A stretch of 64,000 bases of DNA from Amycolatopsis sp. WAC 01376 (GCF_003947415.1 NZ_QHKL01000007.1:1-64000); one strand, 5' to 3'; counted from the stretch's first letter, positions 49,598 to 59,738 are shown. Numbers and translations: made by a program. The notes: generated by a model from the letters alone, not told the origin.

Positions 49598-51055
49598 ATG
49601 GGAGCCCGTACCGGACAGCAGTACCTCGACAAGCTCAACGGGATGACGCCGGAGTTGTACGTCGACGGCGAGAAGGTGACCTCGAAGGTCGCCGAACACC
49701 CGGCGTTCCGCAACAACGCGCTGACCTACGCGAAGCTGTTCGACCTCCAGCACGACCCGGCGCACCGTGACGTCCTGACCTACGAGTCGCCGACCACGGG
49801 GGAGCGCGTCGGAACGTCGTTCCTGGTGCCGCGTACCGAAGAAGACCTCAAGCGCCGCCGCGCCGCCTTCTCCGTGTGGGCGCAGTACTCCAACGGTTTC
49901 CTCGGCCGCACCGGCGACTACATGAACTCGTCGCTCACCGCGCTGTCGACCGCGAAGAAGTTCTTCTCCCAGGCCGATCCCGTCTTCGGTGAGCGCATCG
50001 AGAAGTACTACGAGATGGCGCGCGAGAACGACCTCCTCGCGACGCACACCCTGATTCCGCCGCAGGTCAACCGTTCGGTGTCGGGCAGCCAGCAGGGCGG
50101 CGGCAACCTGTCGGCGAAGGTGGTCGAGGAGCGGGAGGACGGCATCGTCGTCCGCGGCGCCCGGATGCTCGCCACCATCGCGCCGATCGCGGACGAACTC
50201 CTGGTGTTCCCGTCGACAGTGCTGCGCGGAACCCCCGAGGACGCGCCGTACTCCTACGCTTTCGCCATCCCGAACGACGCGCCAGGGTTGAAGTACTTCT
50301 GCCGCGCCGGACTCGACCACGGCCGCTCGCGTTTCGACGAGCCGCTCGCCTCGCGGTTCGAGGAGATGGACGCGGTCGTGGTGTTCGACGACGTCTTCGT
50401 CCCGAACGAGCGGGTCTTCCTGCTGGGGCATCCGGAACTGTGCAACGCCTGGTATTCCGAGACCGGCGCTGGCGCGCTCATGACCCACCAGGTCGTCACG
50501 CGCACGCTGGCCAAGACCGAGTTCTACCTCGGCCTCGCCAGTGAGATCGCCGCCGCGATCGGCATCGGCGGCTTCCAGCACATCCAGCAGGACCTGTCCG
50601 AGCTGATCTCCTACGTCGAGATCGAGAAAGCGGTGCTGCGCGCGGCGGAGGCCGACGGGAAACTGAGCGAGGATGGCGTCTTCCTGCCCAAGTGGGAAGT
50701 CCTCAACGCCGCCCGGAACTGGTACCCCACCAAGGTCTCGCCGCGGCTGACCGAGATCATCCGCAAGTTCTCCGCGTCCGGTCTCATGGCGCTGCCGGGT
50801 GAAGCGGACTTCGAGGCCGAAGGCCGCCCCGACATCGACACGTACCTCCAGTCGGCCACGCTGCCCGCCAAGGACCGCGCGCGGCTGTTCAAGCTGGCGT
50901 TCGACGCGTCGGTCTCGAGCTTCGCCGGGCGTGAGTCGCTGTACGAGTACTTCTTCTTCGGTGACCCGGTGCGGATGGCAGGCGCCCAGGTGAACGCGTA
51001 CCCGCGGGAGGCGCTGCAGGAACGGGTCCGGGAACTGCTTGCGCGAGACGAGTGA
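49598..51055 (+). CDS. hpaB: 4-hydroxyphenylacetate 3-monooxygenase, oxygenase component HpaB
   Basis: A 485-residue two-component flavin monooxygenase with acyl-CoA dehydrogenase-like fold. It hydroxylates 4-hydroxyphenylacetate to 3,4-dihydroxyphenylacetate, the substrate of hpaD. Family landmarks: GTSFLVPRTEEDLKRRRAAF, NDLLATHTLIPPQVNRS, and the substrate-loop region FDDVFVPNERVFL. GAGAAGGAG precedes the ATG. Its stop is followed by a family D hairpin. Confidence 0.95.
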   Translation: MGARTGQQYLDKLNGMTPELYVDGEKVTSKVAEHPAFRNNALTYAKLFDLQHDPAHRDVLTYESPTTGERVGTSFLVPRTEEDLKRRRAAFSVWAQYSNGFLGRTGDYMNSSLTALSTAKKFFSQADPVFGERIEKYYEMARENDLLATHTLIPPQVNRSVSGSQQGGGNLSAKVVEEREDGIVVRGARMLATIAPIADELLVFPSTVLRGTPEDAPYSYAFAIPNDAPGLKYFCRAGLDHGRSRFDEPLASRFEEMDAVVVFDDVFVPNERVFLLGHPELCNAWYSETGAGALMTHQVVTRTLAKTEFYLGLASEIAAAIGIGGFQHIQQDLSELISYVEIEKAVLRAAEADGKLSEDGVFLPKWEVLNAARNWYPTKVSPRLTEIIRKFSASGLMALPGEADFEAEGRPDIDTYLQSATLPAKDRARLFKLAFDASVSSFAGRESLYEYFFFGDPVRMAGAQVNAYPREALQERVRELLARDE

Positions 51056-51062
51056 CCTGAGC

Positions 51063-51107
51063 CGAAGGGCGCTTTCCCCGCATGCGACGCGAGGAAAGCG
51101 CCCTTCG
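51063..51107 (+). terminator. Family D hairpin, terminator of hpaCB
   Basis: CGAAGGGCGCTTTCC (51063-51077) and its complement (51093-51107) form a perfect 15-bp stem with a 15-base loop, seven bases after the hpaB stop. The right arm recurs at 51294-51309. Confidence 0.85.
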
Positions 51108-51178
51108 CTGCGTCTTGGGCCTGGGCCTGGATGGACGTCACCCGTGATTGGATGGCGATCTCGCCCGTAGCCGGATCC

Positions 51179-51283
51179 GGCGCGAGTTCCGCGCCCAGCC
51201 ACGCAAGTTCCGCATCCAATCACGCGAGTTCCGCCTTCGATCACGCGTGATCGCCCTCCAGTCACGCGTGTCGTCCGTATGAT
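51179..51283. repeat. Family C array: five phased 21-bp units
   Basis: Units begin at 51179, 51200, 51221, 51242 and 51263 and are each exactly 21 bases. The best conserved start is CACGCGAGTTCCG; units 4 and 5 carry CACGCGTG instead. The junction of units 3 and 4 forms a 14-bp palindrome GATCACGCGTGATC (51239-51252). A unit in opposite orientation (CGTGATTGGATGG) lies upstream at 51143-51155. Confidence 0.88.
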
Positions 51284-51293
51284 CACGCGACGC

Positions 51294-51309
51294 GGGGAAA
51301 GCGCCCTTC
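51294..51309. repeat. Family D half-copy
   Basis: GGGAAAGCGCCCTTCG repeats the right arm of the 51063-51107 hairpin, without a left arm of its own. Confidence 0.75.
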
Positions 51310-51347
51310 GCTACGCCGTGGACGAGACACGCCCGGGATCCAAGAAC

Positions 51348-51376
51348 TTGATTCATTCCAGAAAATGGGCCAGACT
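51348..51376 (+). promoter_or_regulatory. furA-katG promoter with FurA-type box
   Basis: TTGATT (51348-51353), a 17-bp spacer and CAGACT (51371-51376) fit a sigma70-type promoter. The spacer contains ATTCCAGAAAA, as seen in FurA/CatR-regulated promoters of mycobacteria and streptomycetes. The -10 ends six bases before the furA GTG, so the mRNA should be leaderless. Confidence 0.75.
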
Positions 51377-51382
51377 GCGCTC

Positions 51383-51814
51383 GTGCCCACGACCCCGGAG
51401 TTCGAGCGGATGCTGCGCGGGGCCGCCCTGCGCGTGACGCGTCCGAGGGTGGCCGTGCTGACAGCGGTTCGCGACCACCCGCACGCCGACACCGACTCGA
51501 TCATCGGTGCCGTGCGTTCCGAGCTGGGAGAGGTCTCTCACCAGGCCATCTACGACGTGTTGCGGGCACTGACCGCCGCGGGTCTCGTCCGGCGGATCCA
51601 GCCGTCGGGATCCGTGGCACGCTATGAGTCCCGGGTCGGGGACAACCACCATCACGTCGTGTGCCGATCATGTGGTGCCATCGCCGACGTCGACTGCGCC
51701 GTCGGTCCCGCCCCCTGTTTGACCGCGTCGAACGATCAAGGCTTTCTGATCGAAGAGGCCGAGGTCATCTACTGGGGCCGGTGCCCCGACTGTGCGATCG
51801 AACCCCGTTCCTGA
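51383..51814 (+). CDS. furA: Fur-family redox repressor FurA
   Basis: A 143-residue Fur protein closely resembling mycobacterial FurA, including HPHADTDSI, AIYDVLRALTAAGLVRRIQPSGSVARYESRVGDNHHHVVCRSCG and DCAVGPAPCLTAS. The CRSCG and CPDC motifs bind structural zinc and sense oxidation. It represses furA-katG and releases DNA on peroxide stress. GTG 51383 is preferred to ATG 51365 because the promoter predicts a leaderless transcript starting there and because the protein length then matches FurA orthologues. Confidence 0.92.
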   Translation: MPTTPEFERMLRGAALRVTRPRVAVLTAVRDHPHADTDSIIGAVRSELGEVSHQAIYDVLRALTAAGLVRRIQPSGSVARYESRVGDNHHHVVCRSCGAIADVDCAVGPAPCLTASNDQGFLIEEAEVIYWGRCPDCAIEPRS

Positions 51815-51847
51815 ACCCTGCTAGTTCTTATTCCCGGAAGGATCCCT

Positions 51848-54082
<2,235 letters not shown>

Positions 54083-54094
54083 GCCTGACCCGAG

Positions 54095-54134
54095 CGTCCG
54101 GGCCCGTCGCTTCCGCGGCGGGCCCGGACGTTTT
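54095..54134. terminator. Bidirectional terminator after katG
   Basis: CGTCCGGGCCCG (54095-54106) and CGGGCCCGGACG (54119-54130) form a perfect 12-bp stem with a 12-base loop followed by TTTT. It sits between katG and the convergent DUF4383 gene. Confidence 0.88.
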
Positions 54135-54613
54135 CATTGGTGCTGCATATCGGGTTCCGGGTAGTCGCCCGCCTTGCGTTCGAGCGCGGTCGTGAGGAGA
54201 CCCAGCGCGATCATGCCGAGGCCGAGGCCGAGATGCAGCCAGTTGTCGGCGACGTTGAACGGCAGGAAGTTCCCAGGGCTGCTCTGCGGGATCACCAGTC
54301 CGATGATCCACAGGAGCAGATAGATCCCGCCGCCGACCATCAGGAAGACACGGGAAGCGGCGCGTTTGCGAGCGGCCAGTACGCCCACCACGCCGAACAG
54401 CAGATGCACCAGGTTGTGCAGGATCGACACGGCGAAGACACCGAACAAGCGGGCTTCGGAATGGTGCCCGGCGAATTTCAGCCCCTCGTAGCCGGTCGTG
54501 ATGCCTGGGATGAAGCCGAGCACACCGACCGCGAGAAAGGCCACGCCGACGATCAGGGCGGCCACCTGCGGCGGATGCCGTCGGGTGCCGCGTGTCACGC
54601 CTTCTTGTTTCAT
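54134..54613 (-). CDS. DUF4383-family membrane protein
   Basis: A 159-residue protein with four membrane helices. A short basic N-terminus is followed by AALIVGVAFLAVGVLGFIPG, the family opening, and later HNLVHLLFGVVGVLAAR, LMVGGGIYLLLWIIGLV and DNWLHLGLGLGMIALGLL, where conserved His residues sit in the helices. The function of DUF4383 proteins is unknown. The ATG at 54613 lies 104 bases from the divergent ZIP gene. Confidence 0.88.
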   Translation of the reverse strand: MKQEGVTRGTRRHPPQVAALIVGVAFLAVGVLGFIPGITTGYEGLKFAGHHSEARLFGVFAVSILHNLVHLLFGVVGVLAARKRAASRVFLMVGGGIYLLLWIIGLVIPQSSPGNFLPFNVADNWLHLGLGLGMIALGLLTTALERKAGDYPEPDMQHQ

Positions 54614-54717
54614 ACCGGCCGAGTACCCCGCGTTCTCCGGGGCAATCCTCCCGCCGCGCGTCCGGCCACCGGGTCGGACAGACTGAGCGTCGGGTTTCGG
54701 AATGCGAGGAGGATCGG

Positions 54718-55473
54718 GTGCCGGAACTACTGGCCGCGGGCGGCTGGGGCCTACTGGCCGGGTCGGCGTTGCTGCTCGGCGCGGTGGCGGGCTTCCTGGT
54801 CCGGATCCCGGGCAAGGCCGTGGCCGGCGTGATGGCCTTCGGCAGCGGCGTGCTGATCTCCGCCGTCTCGTTCGAGCTGATCGCCGAGGCGCATGAAAAG
54901 GGCGGTTTCCTGCCGACCGCGCTCGGCGCTCTCGGCGGTGCGCTGAGCTATACCCTCGCCAACGTCGCTCTCGCCCGGCGAGGCGCCCGCCATCGCAAAC
55001 GCTCCGGAGGCCAGCAGCCGTCCGAAACCGAGCAAGCGGGCTCCGGGACCGCCATCGCGCTGGGTGCCCTGCTGGACGGCGTCCCCGAATCGATGGTGAT
55101 CGGCACGAGCCTGCTCGGCGGCGGAAGCGTCAGTGTCGTGACCGTGGCCGCCGTGTTCATCAGCAACGTCCCGGAAGGGCTGTCCAGCGCCGCGGGGATG
55201 AAGCGGGCGGGCCGGAGTCCGCGCTACGTTTTCCTCCTGTGGAGCGGTATCGCCGTGATCAGCGGTGTGGCGGCCATGCTCGGCTACGGCGTTCTCGGTG
55301 GTGCGTCCGGTGCCACCCTGGCGGTGATCACCGCGATCGCCGGCGGCGCGATCCTCGCCATGATCGCCGACACGATGATCCCCGAGGCCTTCGACGACGC
55401 TCAGTTGTGGACCGGGTTGATCACGGTCGCCGGTTTCCTCACCGCGTTCGGCCTTTCGCACGTCGGCGGCTGA
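54718..55473 (+). CDS. ZIP-family metal transporter
   Basis: A 251-residue membrane protein with about eight helices. Metal-site motifs in helices 4 and 5 are preserved in ZIP style: ALGALLDGVPESMVIG and AVFISNVPEGLSSAAGM. The first replaces the usual HxxPEG His by Asp, which may shift metal preference. A polar loop of about 25 residues (RRGARHRKRSGGQQ) lies before helix 4. GTG 54718 follows GAGGAGG by five bases. Zinc, iron or another divalent metal is possible. Confidence 0.85.
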   Translation: MPELLAAGGWGLLAGSALLLGAVAGFLVRIPGKAVAGVMAFGSGVLISAVSFELIAEAHEKGGFLPTALGALGGALSYTLANVALARRGARHRKRSGGQQPSETEQAGSGTAIALGALLDGVPESMVIGTSLLGGGSVSVVTVAAVFISNVPEGLSSAAGMKRAGRSPRYVFLLWSGIAVISGVAAMLGYGVLGGASGATLAVITAIAGGAILAMIADTMIPEAFDDAQLWTGLITVAGFLTAFGLSHVGG

Positions 55474-55501
55474 GCCAGGGCGGCACCGGACGTCACCGGG
55501 T

Positions 55502-55957
55502 TCAGACGTCGCCCGACGCCAGCAGGGTCAGCAGTTCGGCGTGCCCGGCCTGGGTGATCAGGCTGGCGGCGTCGAAGTAGATGCGCTCGTTGGTGATCCG
55601 GTCCTCGTCGAAGAAGAACACCGCGATGATCGGCACCCGGAACGCCTTGCCGGTGGGCGGACGGCCGTAGAACTCGCCGAGGTTCGTACCGAGCAGGTCG
55701 AACTCGACGATGACCGACTCGTCGGCGAAGTGGTACCGGACGTTGTCGTGCCGCTGGTCCGGGAAAGCCGTCCGGGTCATGCGGTAGTACGCCATGACCT
55801 CTTCGTCGCCGTCGAAGATCTGCCCGGTCGCCATGATCTCGTAGTGCGGATGGCCGTTGAAGGTGCCCAGTGTGCGCTCGAACTCGTGGGCCACCTCGGT
55901 GTCCATATGCTCTTCGATGATCTTGTGGCGGCGTTCGCGCAGGTCTTCGCTGATCAC
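55502..55957 (-). CDS. SnoaL/NTF2-like domain protein
   Basis: A 151-residue cone-shaped alpha-beta barrel protein of the SnoaL-like superfamily, seen from EVMAYYRMTRTAFPDQRHD and the beta-rich end VPIIAVFFFDEDRITNERIYFD. Such proteins are ester cyclases, isomerases or ligand-binding proteins; no catalytic residue pair is clear enough to choose. Its ATG overlaps the stop of the upstream beta-propeller gene by four bases, so it is probably the last gene of that small operon. Confidence 0.82.
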   Translation of the reverse strand: MISEDLRERRHKIIEEHMDTEVAHEFERTLGTFNGHPHYEIMATGQIFDGDEEVMAYYRMTRTAFPDQRHDNVRYHFADESVIVEFDLLGTNLGEFYGRPPTGKAFRVPIIAVFFFDEDRITNERIYFDAASLITQAGHAELLTLLASGDV

Positions 55958-56850
55958 TGGTCCTCCGGGTCGTTCCTGGTCGCGATCCGGAGCCTACCGC
56001 CCGCGGCCTCGTCGTCGGTTCCATAGAGCAGGCTGCCGCACGAGCGCGAAAGGCAGGTCATGGCCTCGATCTTGTGTCCGGGGAAGTCGCCGATCTTCGC
56101 CGGGACGGGGGAGAGGGCGATGGAGCCGTCGGAGCGGAGCACGCCCGCCGCGTACACGGCCGAGTCGAACGGGCCCTCGTCGCCGGGATCGGAGGCGGCC
56201 GAGACCAGGACGCGGTCGTCCGCGGTGATCTCGACGTCCGAGGTGTGCCGGACGTCGGTGGCCGGGTACGGGACCCGGAACGGGACCGACTTCGGCTTCT
56301 TGAAGGACAGCTTCGAGACGGAGAACTCCGCGGAGTAGAGCGTGGCGGGCCGGGCGTCCTGACCGCGGTCCGCCCAGATCGCGAACAATCGGTCATTCAC
56401 CTTTTTCAGCGCGAAACCCTCGTAATTGTCGTCCGGGTCGCCTTGGGGGACCTGGAAAGCGCCGAGCACTTTCAGTCGCCGGTCTTTCAGCTTGATGTGG
56501 AAGCCTTTTCCATCGCTGGCGAGCGCGATGAATTCGCCGGTCCTTCCCGGCACCCCTTCGGCCGCCTCAAGATCGATCGGGAGTTCACCCGGCCAGTCGA
56601 TCGAGTCCACCTTGGACACCTTGCCGTGCTCGAGCCGGACCTGGACGGCCCGGTTCTCACCGGGTTTCTTGTTGTCCCGCAAGACGAGCGCGTCGACCCG
56701 GTCGCCGTCGCGGGCGAGGACGGCGACGCCGCCGGCGCCGGAGGTCATCCCGGTGCCGATGGATTCCCAGCCGTCGCCCGCGAGTGCCGCGGACGGCAGG
56801 AGCAGAGGGATGGCCAACGCCGGAAGAATCGCCAGGGAGGTGAATTTCAT
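55954..56850 (-). CDS. Secreted beta-propeller-like protein of unknown function
   Basis: A 298-residue exported protein (signal peptide ending SAALAGD). Repeated beta-strand stretches with DG, GEF and DDR turns suggest a beta-propeller, similar to the 336-residue protein encoded upstream. The phrase NDRLFAIWADRG and HTSDVEITADDRVLVSAASDPGDEGPFDSAVY are recognisable in that family style but I cannot name it. Two Cys residues near the C-terminus (CLSRSCG) may form a disulfide. No ribosome binding site is obvious at the ATG. Confidence 0.7.
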   Translation of the reverse strand: MKFTSLAILPALAIPLLLPSAALAGDGWESIGTGMTSGAGGVAVLARDGDRVDALVLRDNKKPGENRAVQVRLEHGKVSKVDSIDWPGELPIDLEAAEGVPGRTGEFIALASDGKGFHIKLKDRRLKVLGAFQVPQGDPDDNYEGFALKKVNDRLFAIWADRGQDARPATLYSAEFSVSKLSFKKPKSVPFRVPYPATDVRHTSDVEITADDRVLVSAASDPGDEGPFDSAVYAAGVLRSDGSIALSPVPAKIGDFPGHKIEAMTCLSRSCGSLLYGTDDEAAGGRLRIATRNDPEDQ

Positions 56851-56901
56851 GCCGACAAACTAGTTCAGGAACTGGCCGGGAGAAAGGCCGGAATCGATGC
56901 A

Positions 56902-56935
56902 CTCCATTCCGGCGCGGATCCGCGCCGGAATGGAG
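56902..56935. terminator. 34-base palindrome, terminator between two secreted-protein genes
   Basis: CTCCATTCCGGCGCG (56902-56916) pairs with CGCGCCGGAATGGAG (56921-56935) around GATC. It lies seven bases after the stop of the 336-residue protein gene on the minus strand and probably ends or attenuates its transcript. Confidence 0.8.
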
Positions 56936-56942
56936 TTGTGGC

Positions 56943-57953
56943 TCAGCCGCAGGAGAGAGTGCCGGCGCGGAGTGCGTGGCCGCCTTCGTTCCCGTCGTCG
57001 GCCCAGACCACCTGCTTGCTCCCCGACGCGCAGGCGCCCGCGATGGCGAAGCCTTCGTTGTTGTAGTCCGGCATCCCGCTCGGACGGTCGTAGGTGGCGG
57101 TCACGGCGAACTTGCCCTGCGCGCCGATGGCGAGTGTCGTCGAGGTACCGCCGCAGTTGTCGTCGCAGACCGCCCACAGCTTGCCGGTCGAAGCTTCGTA
57201 CTCGAGCTCCATGATGGAGTCGAGCCCGCTCGCGAAGCTCGCGACGCGGGTGTACTTCCCGCCCGCCTGGTCGAGCGCGTAGGCGTAGACCATCCCGTTG
57301 CTCTCCAGGCCGACGAGGTAAAGGCCGGTGCCGTGACCGGGGTAGCTGCCCGGGTTGTACGGCGCCTTCGTGCGCTCGTCCACGAATCCCTTCGCGGTGA
57401 GGGCGCTGTTCGGGACCCACGAGACGGCTTCGAGGCCGTCGTTGGCCGAAACCTTCGGCAGATCCGCGGTCAGATCCCATTCGGCCTTGGCGGTGAGGGT
57501 CTTGGCCGAGCCGGAGACGTCGTACCGGAGCACCTTGAGCGCGCTCGTCTTGCTGTTGTCGCCGTCCCGTTCGGTGGCCGCGACCACGCCGTCCGGGGTG
57601 GCCACGACCGCTTCGGCGTCCGGATCGCCCTTGCCGCTGCGGTAGCGCAGCGCCTTGCCCGACGACCAGCCGTTGGCGGTGTCCGGCTGCCACTTCGTGC
57701 CGTTGCGCACGAGGCGGTACAGCGTGCCGGGCCCGTTCTTGACCGCCCAGAGTACGTCGGGTCCGCCGAAGGACAGGCCGCTCATGTTGCCGCCGAGGAC
57801 GTTCGAGCCGTCGGCGTTCGCGACGGCGGAAGCGCCCGGCCACGCGCTGCTCGCCGCGGTGCTCGCGGTGGCGGTCGTGGCGGGCAGCACCAGCAGGGCC
57901 ACGGCGACGGCGGTCACGGCGGCGGGTCGGATCCGACGAGATGATCGGGGCAT
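56943..57953 (-). CDS. Secreted beta-propeller-like protein
   Basis: A 336-residue exported protein (signal peptide ending TATAS). NGLEAVSWVPNSALTAKGFVDE, GMVYAYALDQAGGKYTRVASF and MPDYNNEGFAIA are typical of esterase-like or phytase-like beta-propellers, but the reaction is unknown. Two Cys pairs (VCDDNCGG and GACASG with a C-terminal Cys) suggest disulfides. AAGGAG precedes the ATG. It appears to be a distant relative of the downstream gene. Confidence 0.75.
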   Translation of the reverse strand: MPRSSRRIRPAAVTAVAVALLVLPATTATASTAASSAWPGASAVANADGSNVLGGNMSGLSFGGPDVLWAVKNGPGTLYRLVRNGTKWQPDTANGWSSGKALRYRSGKGDPDAEAVVATPDGVVAATERDGDNSKTSALKVLRYDVSGSAKTLTAKAEWDLTADLPKVSANDGLEAVSWVPNSALTAKGFVDERTKAPYNPGSYPGHGTGLYLVGLESNGMVYAYALDQAGGKYTRVASFASGLDSIMELEYEASTGKLWAVCDDNCGGTSTTLAIGAQGKFAVTATYDRPSGMPDYNNEGFAIAGACASGSKQVVWADDGNEGGHALRAGTLSCG

Positions 57954-58006
57954 TCGCGCTCCTTCGGGGCGGACGAAGTGGGTCGCGGCGTGTCGTCACA
58001 AGTTAA

Positions 58007-58122
58007 GTAAGTTTCCTTACGAATACAAGATATCGCCAAGTTCTCACCAAATGAAGCAACGGTGGATTTACAAAAGATGGCTACTTGTCAAACCGGGTGT
58101 ACATCACCTACAGTTTTGTAAA
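58007..58122 (+). promoter_or_regulatory. alkB promoter and candidate TetR operators
   Basis: TTGTCA (58085-58090), an 18-bp spacer and TACAGT (58109-58114) form a plausible promoter 31 bases before the alkB ATG. TTTACAAAA (58067-58075) and TTTTGTAAA (58114-58122) are a perfect 9-bp inverted repeat that flanks it, centres 47 bp apart. GTAAG-TTTC-CTTAC (58007-58020) is a second dyad nearer the divergent gene. Confidence 0.6.
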
Positions 58123-58144
58123 CCAGCCAATGGAGGAGGGTGCG

Positions 58145-59545
58145 ATGAGCGAGATGACGGGCACGATCCCGGCGGGCTCGACCGAACGGTGGACCGACCG
58201 CAAGCGATACCTGTGGCTGATCGGCCTGGTCGTCCCCTCGCTCGCGTTCCTCGCCATCGGGCTGCACGCGGCCACCGGCTGGGGTGTGTGGTTCTGGATC
58301 GGGCCGATCGTGATCCTGGTGATCGTGCCGCTGATCGACCTGCTGGCCGGGCTGGACCGCGGCAATCCGCCCGACGACGTCATCGATCGGCTGGAGCGGG
58401 ACCGCTACTACCGGTGGATCACCTTCGCGTTCCTGCCGATCCAGTACGCGGGTTTCGTGGTCGCGTTCTGGCTGATCGCCCGCGGTGACCTGTCCGTCGT
58501 GGACAAGATCGGCCTGGCGATCTCGATCGGTTGCATCGGTGGCATCGGCATCAACACCGCGCACGAACTGGGGCACAAGAAGGAAAGCCACGAACGCTGG
58601 CTGTCGAAGATCGCGCTGGCACAGAGCTTCTACGGCCACTTCTACATAGAGCACAACCGCGGCCACCACGTCCGCGTGGCGACCCCGGAGGATCCGGCCA
58701 GCAGCCGGGTGGGGGAGAGCTTCTACCGGTTCTGGCCGCGCACGGTGTTCGGCTCGCTGAAATCGGCCTGGGGTCTGGAGCGCAAGCGGTACGCCCGGCG
58801 CGATCGGCATCCGTTCCGGATCGGCAACGACGTGCTCAACGCCTGGCTGATGTCGGCCGTGCTGTGGGCGGCGATGACCGTGTGGCTGGGCCCGGGAATC
58901 CTGCCGTACCTGGTGATCCAGGCCGTGATCGGCTTCTCGCTCCTGGAGGTCGTGAACTACATGGAGCACTACGGCATGCGCCGGCAGAAGGTCGGCCCGC
59001 CGAACCGGCGACGCTACGAACGGGTGGATCCCAGTCACAGCTGGAATTCCAACAACATCGCCACGAACGTCCTGCTCTACCACCTGCAACGGCACAGCGA
59101 CCACCACGCCAACCCGACCCGCCGCTACCAGACGCTGCGCGATTTCGCGGAATCGCCGGTCTTGCCGACGGGTTACGCCGGGATGATCGTGCTGGCACTG
59201 GTCCCGCCGGTGTGGCGGCGCGTGATGGATCCGCGCGTGCTCGCGCATTTCGACGGAGACATCTCTCGCGCCAACATCCAGCCGTCGAAACGGGCCAAGA
59301 TCCTGGCGCGCCACGGAACGCGCGTCACCGCGCCGTCCCGCGTCGTCACCGACACGCACGGCGACGCGACAGACGGCGGGATGTGCCCCGGTTGCGGCTA
59401 CGTCTACGACGAGAAACTCGGCGACCCGCGGGAAGGCTTCCCCGCCGGAACGCCGTGGTCGGCGATCCCCGATTCGTGGTGCTGCCCGGACTGCGGGGTG
59501 CGGGAGAAGGTCGATTTCGTGGCACCGGGAAGGGTCGGAGCATGA
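58145..59545 (+). CDS. alkB: AlkB-type alkane 1-monooxygenase fused to rubredoxin
   Basis: A 466-residue integral-membrane diiron hydroxylase with a C-terminal rubredoxin, as in the AlkW fusions of some actinomycetes. The three His clusters are NTAHELGHKK (about 138-146), EHNRGHH (about 169-175) and LQRHSDHH. Six hydrophobic stretches surround them. The rubredoxin (about 412-457) has CPGCGYVYD and CCPDCG, the two metal-binding Cys pairs. It hydroxylates medium-chain alkanes at the terminal carbon. ATG 58145 follows GGAGGAGGG; the longer frame from 58085 starts in the promoter. It overlaps the ferredoxin gene by four bases. Confidence 0.95.
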   Translation: MSEMTGTIPAGSTERWTDRKRYLWLIGLVVPSLAFLAIGLHAATGWGVWFWIGPIVILVIVPLIDLLAGLDRGNPPDDVIDRLERDRYYRWITFAFLPIQYAGFVVAFWLIARGDLSVVDKIGLAISIGCIGGIGINTAHELGHKKESHERWLSKIALAQSFYGHFYIEHNRGHHVRVATPEDPASSRVGESFYRFWPRTVFGSLKSAWGLERKRYARRDRHPFRIGNDVLNAWLMSAVLWAAMTVWLGPGILPYLVIQAVIGFSLLEVVNYMEHYGMRRQKVGPPNRRRYERVDPSHSWNSNNIATNVLLYHLQRHSDHHANPTRRYQTLRDFAESPVLPTGYAGMIVLALVPPVWRRVMDPRVLAHFDGDISRANIQPSKRAKILARHGTRVTAPSRVVTDTHGDATDGGMCPGCGYVYDEKLGDPREGFPAGTPWSAIPDSWCCPDCGVREKVDFVAPGRVGA

Positions 59546-59736
59546 TGAAGATCGAGGCGGACCGCGCGAAATGCGACGGGCTGGGCATGTGCGAGGCGAT
59601 GGCGCCCGACTTCTTCGAGGTCGGCGACGACGGCACGGTCGTCGTGCTCGACGAACGGCCGGGTGAAGAATACCGGCAGGACCTGTCGGCCGCCGTCGAC
59701 GCCTGCCCTGTCCTCGCCCTGAAACTGCGGGACTGA
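59542..59736 (+). CDS. Small ferredoxin, 3Fe-4S/4Fe-4S type
   Basis: A 64-residue ferredoxin. CDGLGMCEAMAP gives two Cys residues and VDACPVLAL the last Cys-Pro, the pattern of single-cluster [3Fe-4S] ferredoxins that serve actinobacterial cytochrome P450s. It is coupled to alkB by an ATGA overlap and followed two bases later by the reductase gene. It may replace the free rubredoxin of other alkB operons as electron carrier, or serve a P450 elsewhere. Confidence 0.92.
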   Translation: MMKIEADRAKCDGLGMCEAMAPDFFEVGDDGTVVVLDERPGEEYRQDLSAAVDACPVLALKLRD

Positions 59737-59738
59737 TC

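Larger units (their letters stand above)
51056..51382. other. Repeat-rich intergenic region before furA
   Basis: About 327 bases without a gene. A family D hairpin, a five-unit family C array and a family D half-copy follow each other, ending in the furA promoter at 51348-51376. Confidence 0.7.

Noticed and set aside
51179..51283. CRISPR array or plasmid replication iterons
   Set aside because: No spacers; no replication initiator gene nearby. Iterons remain a remote possibility and are covered under family C.
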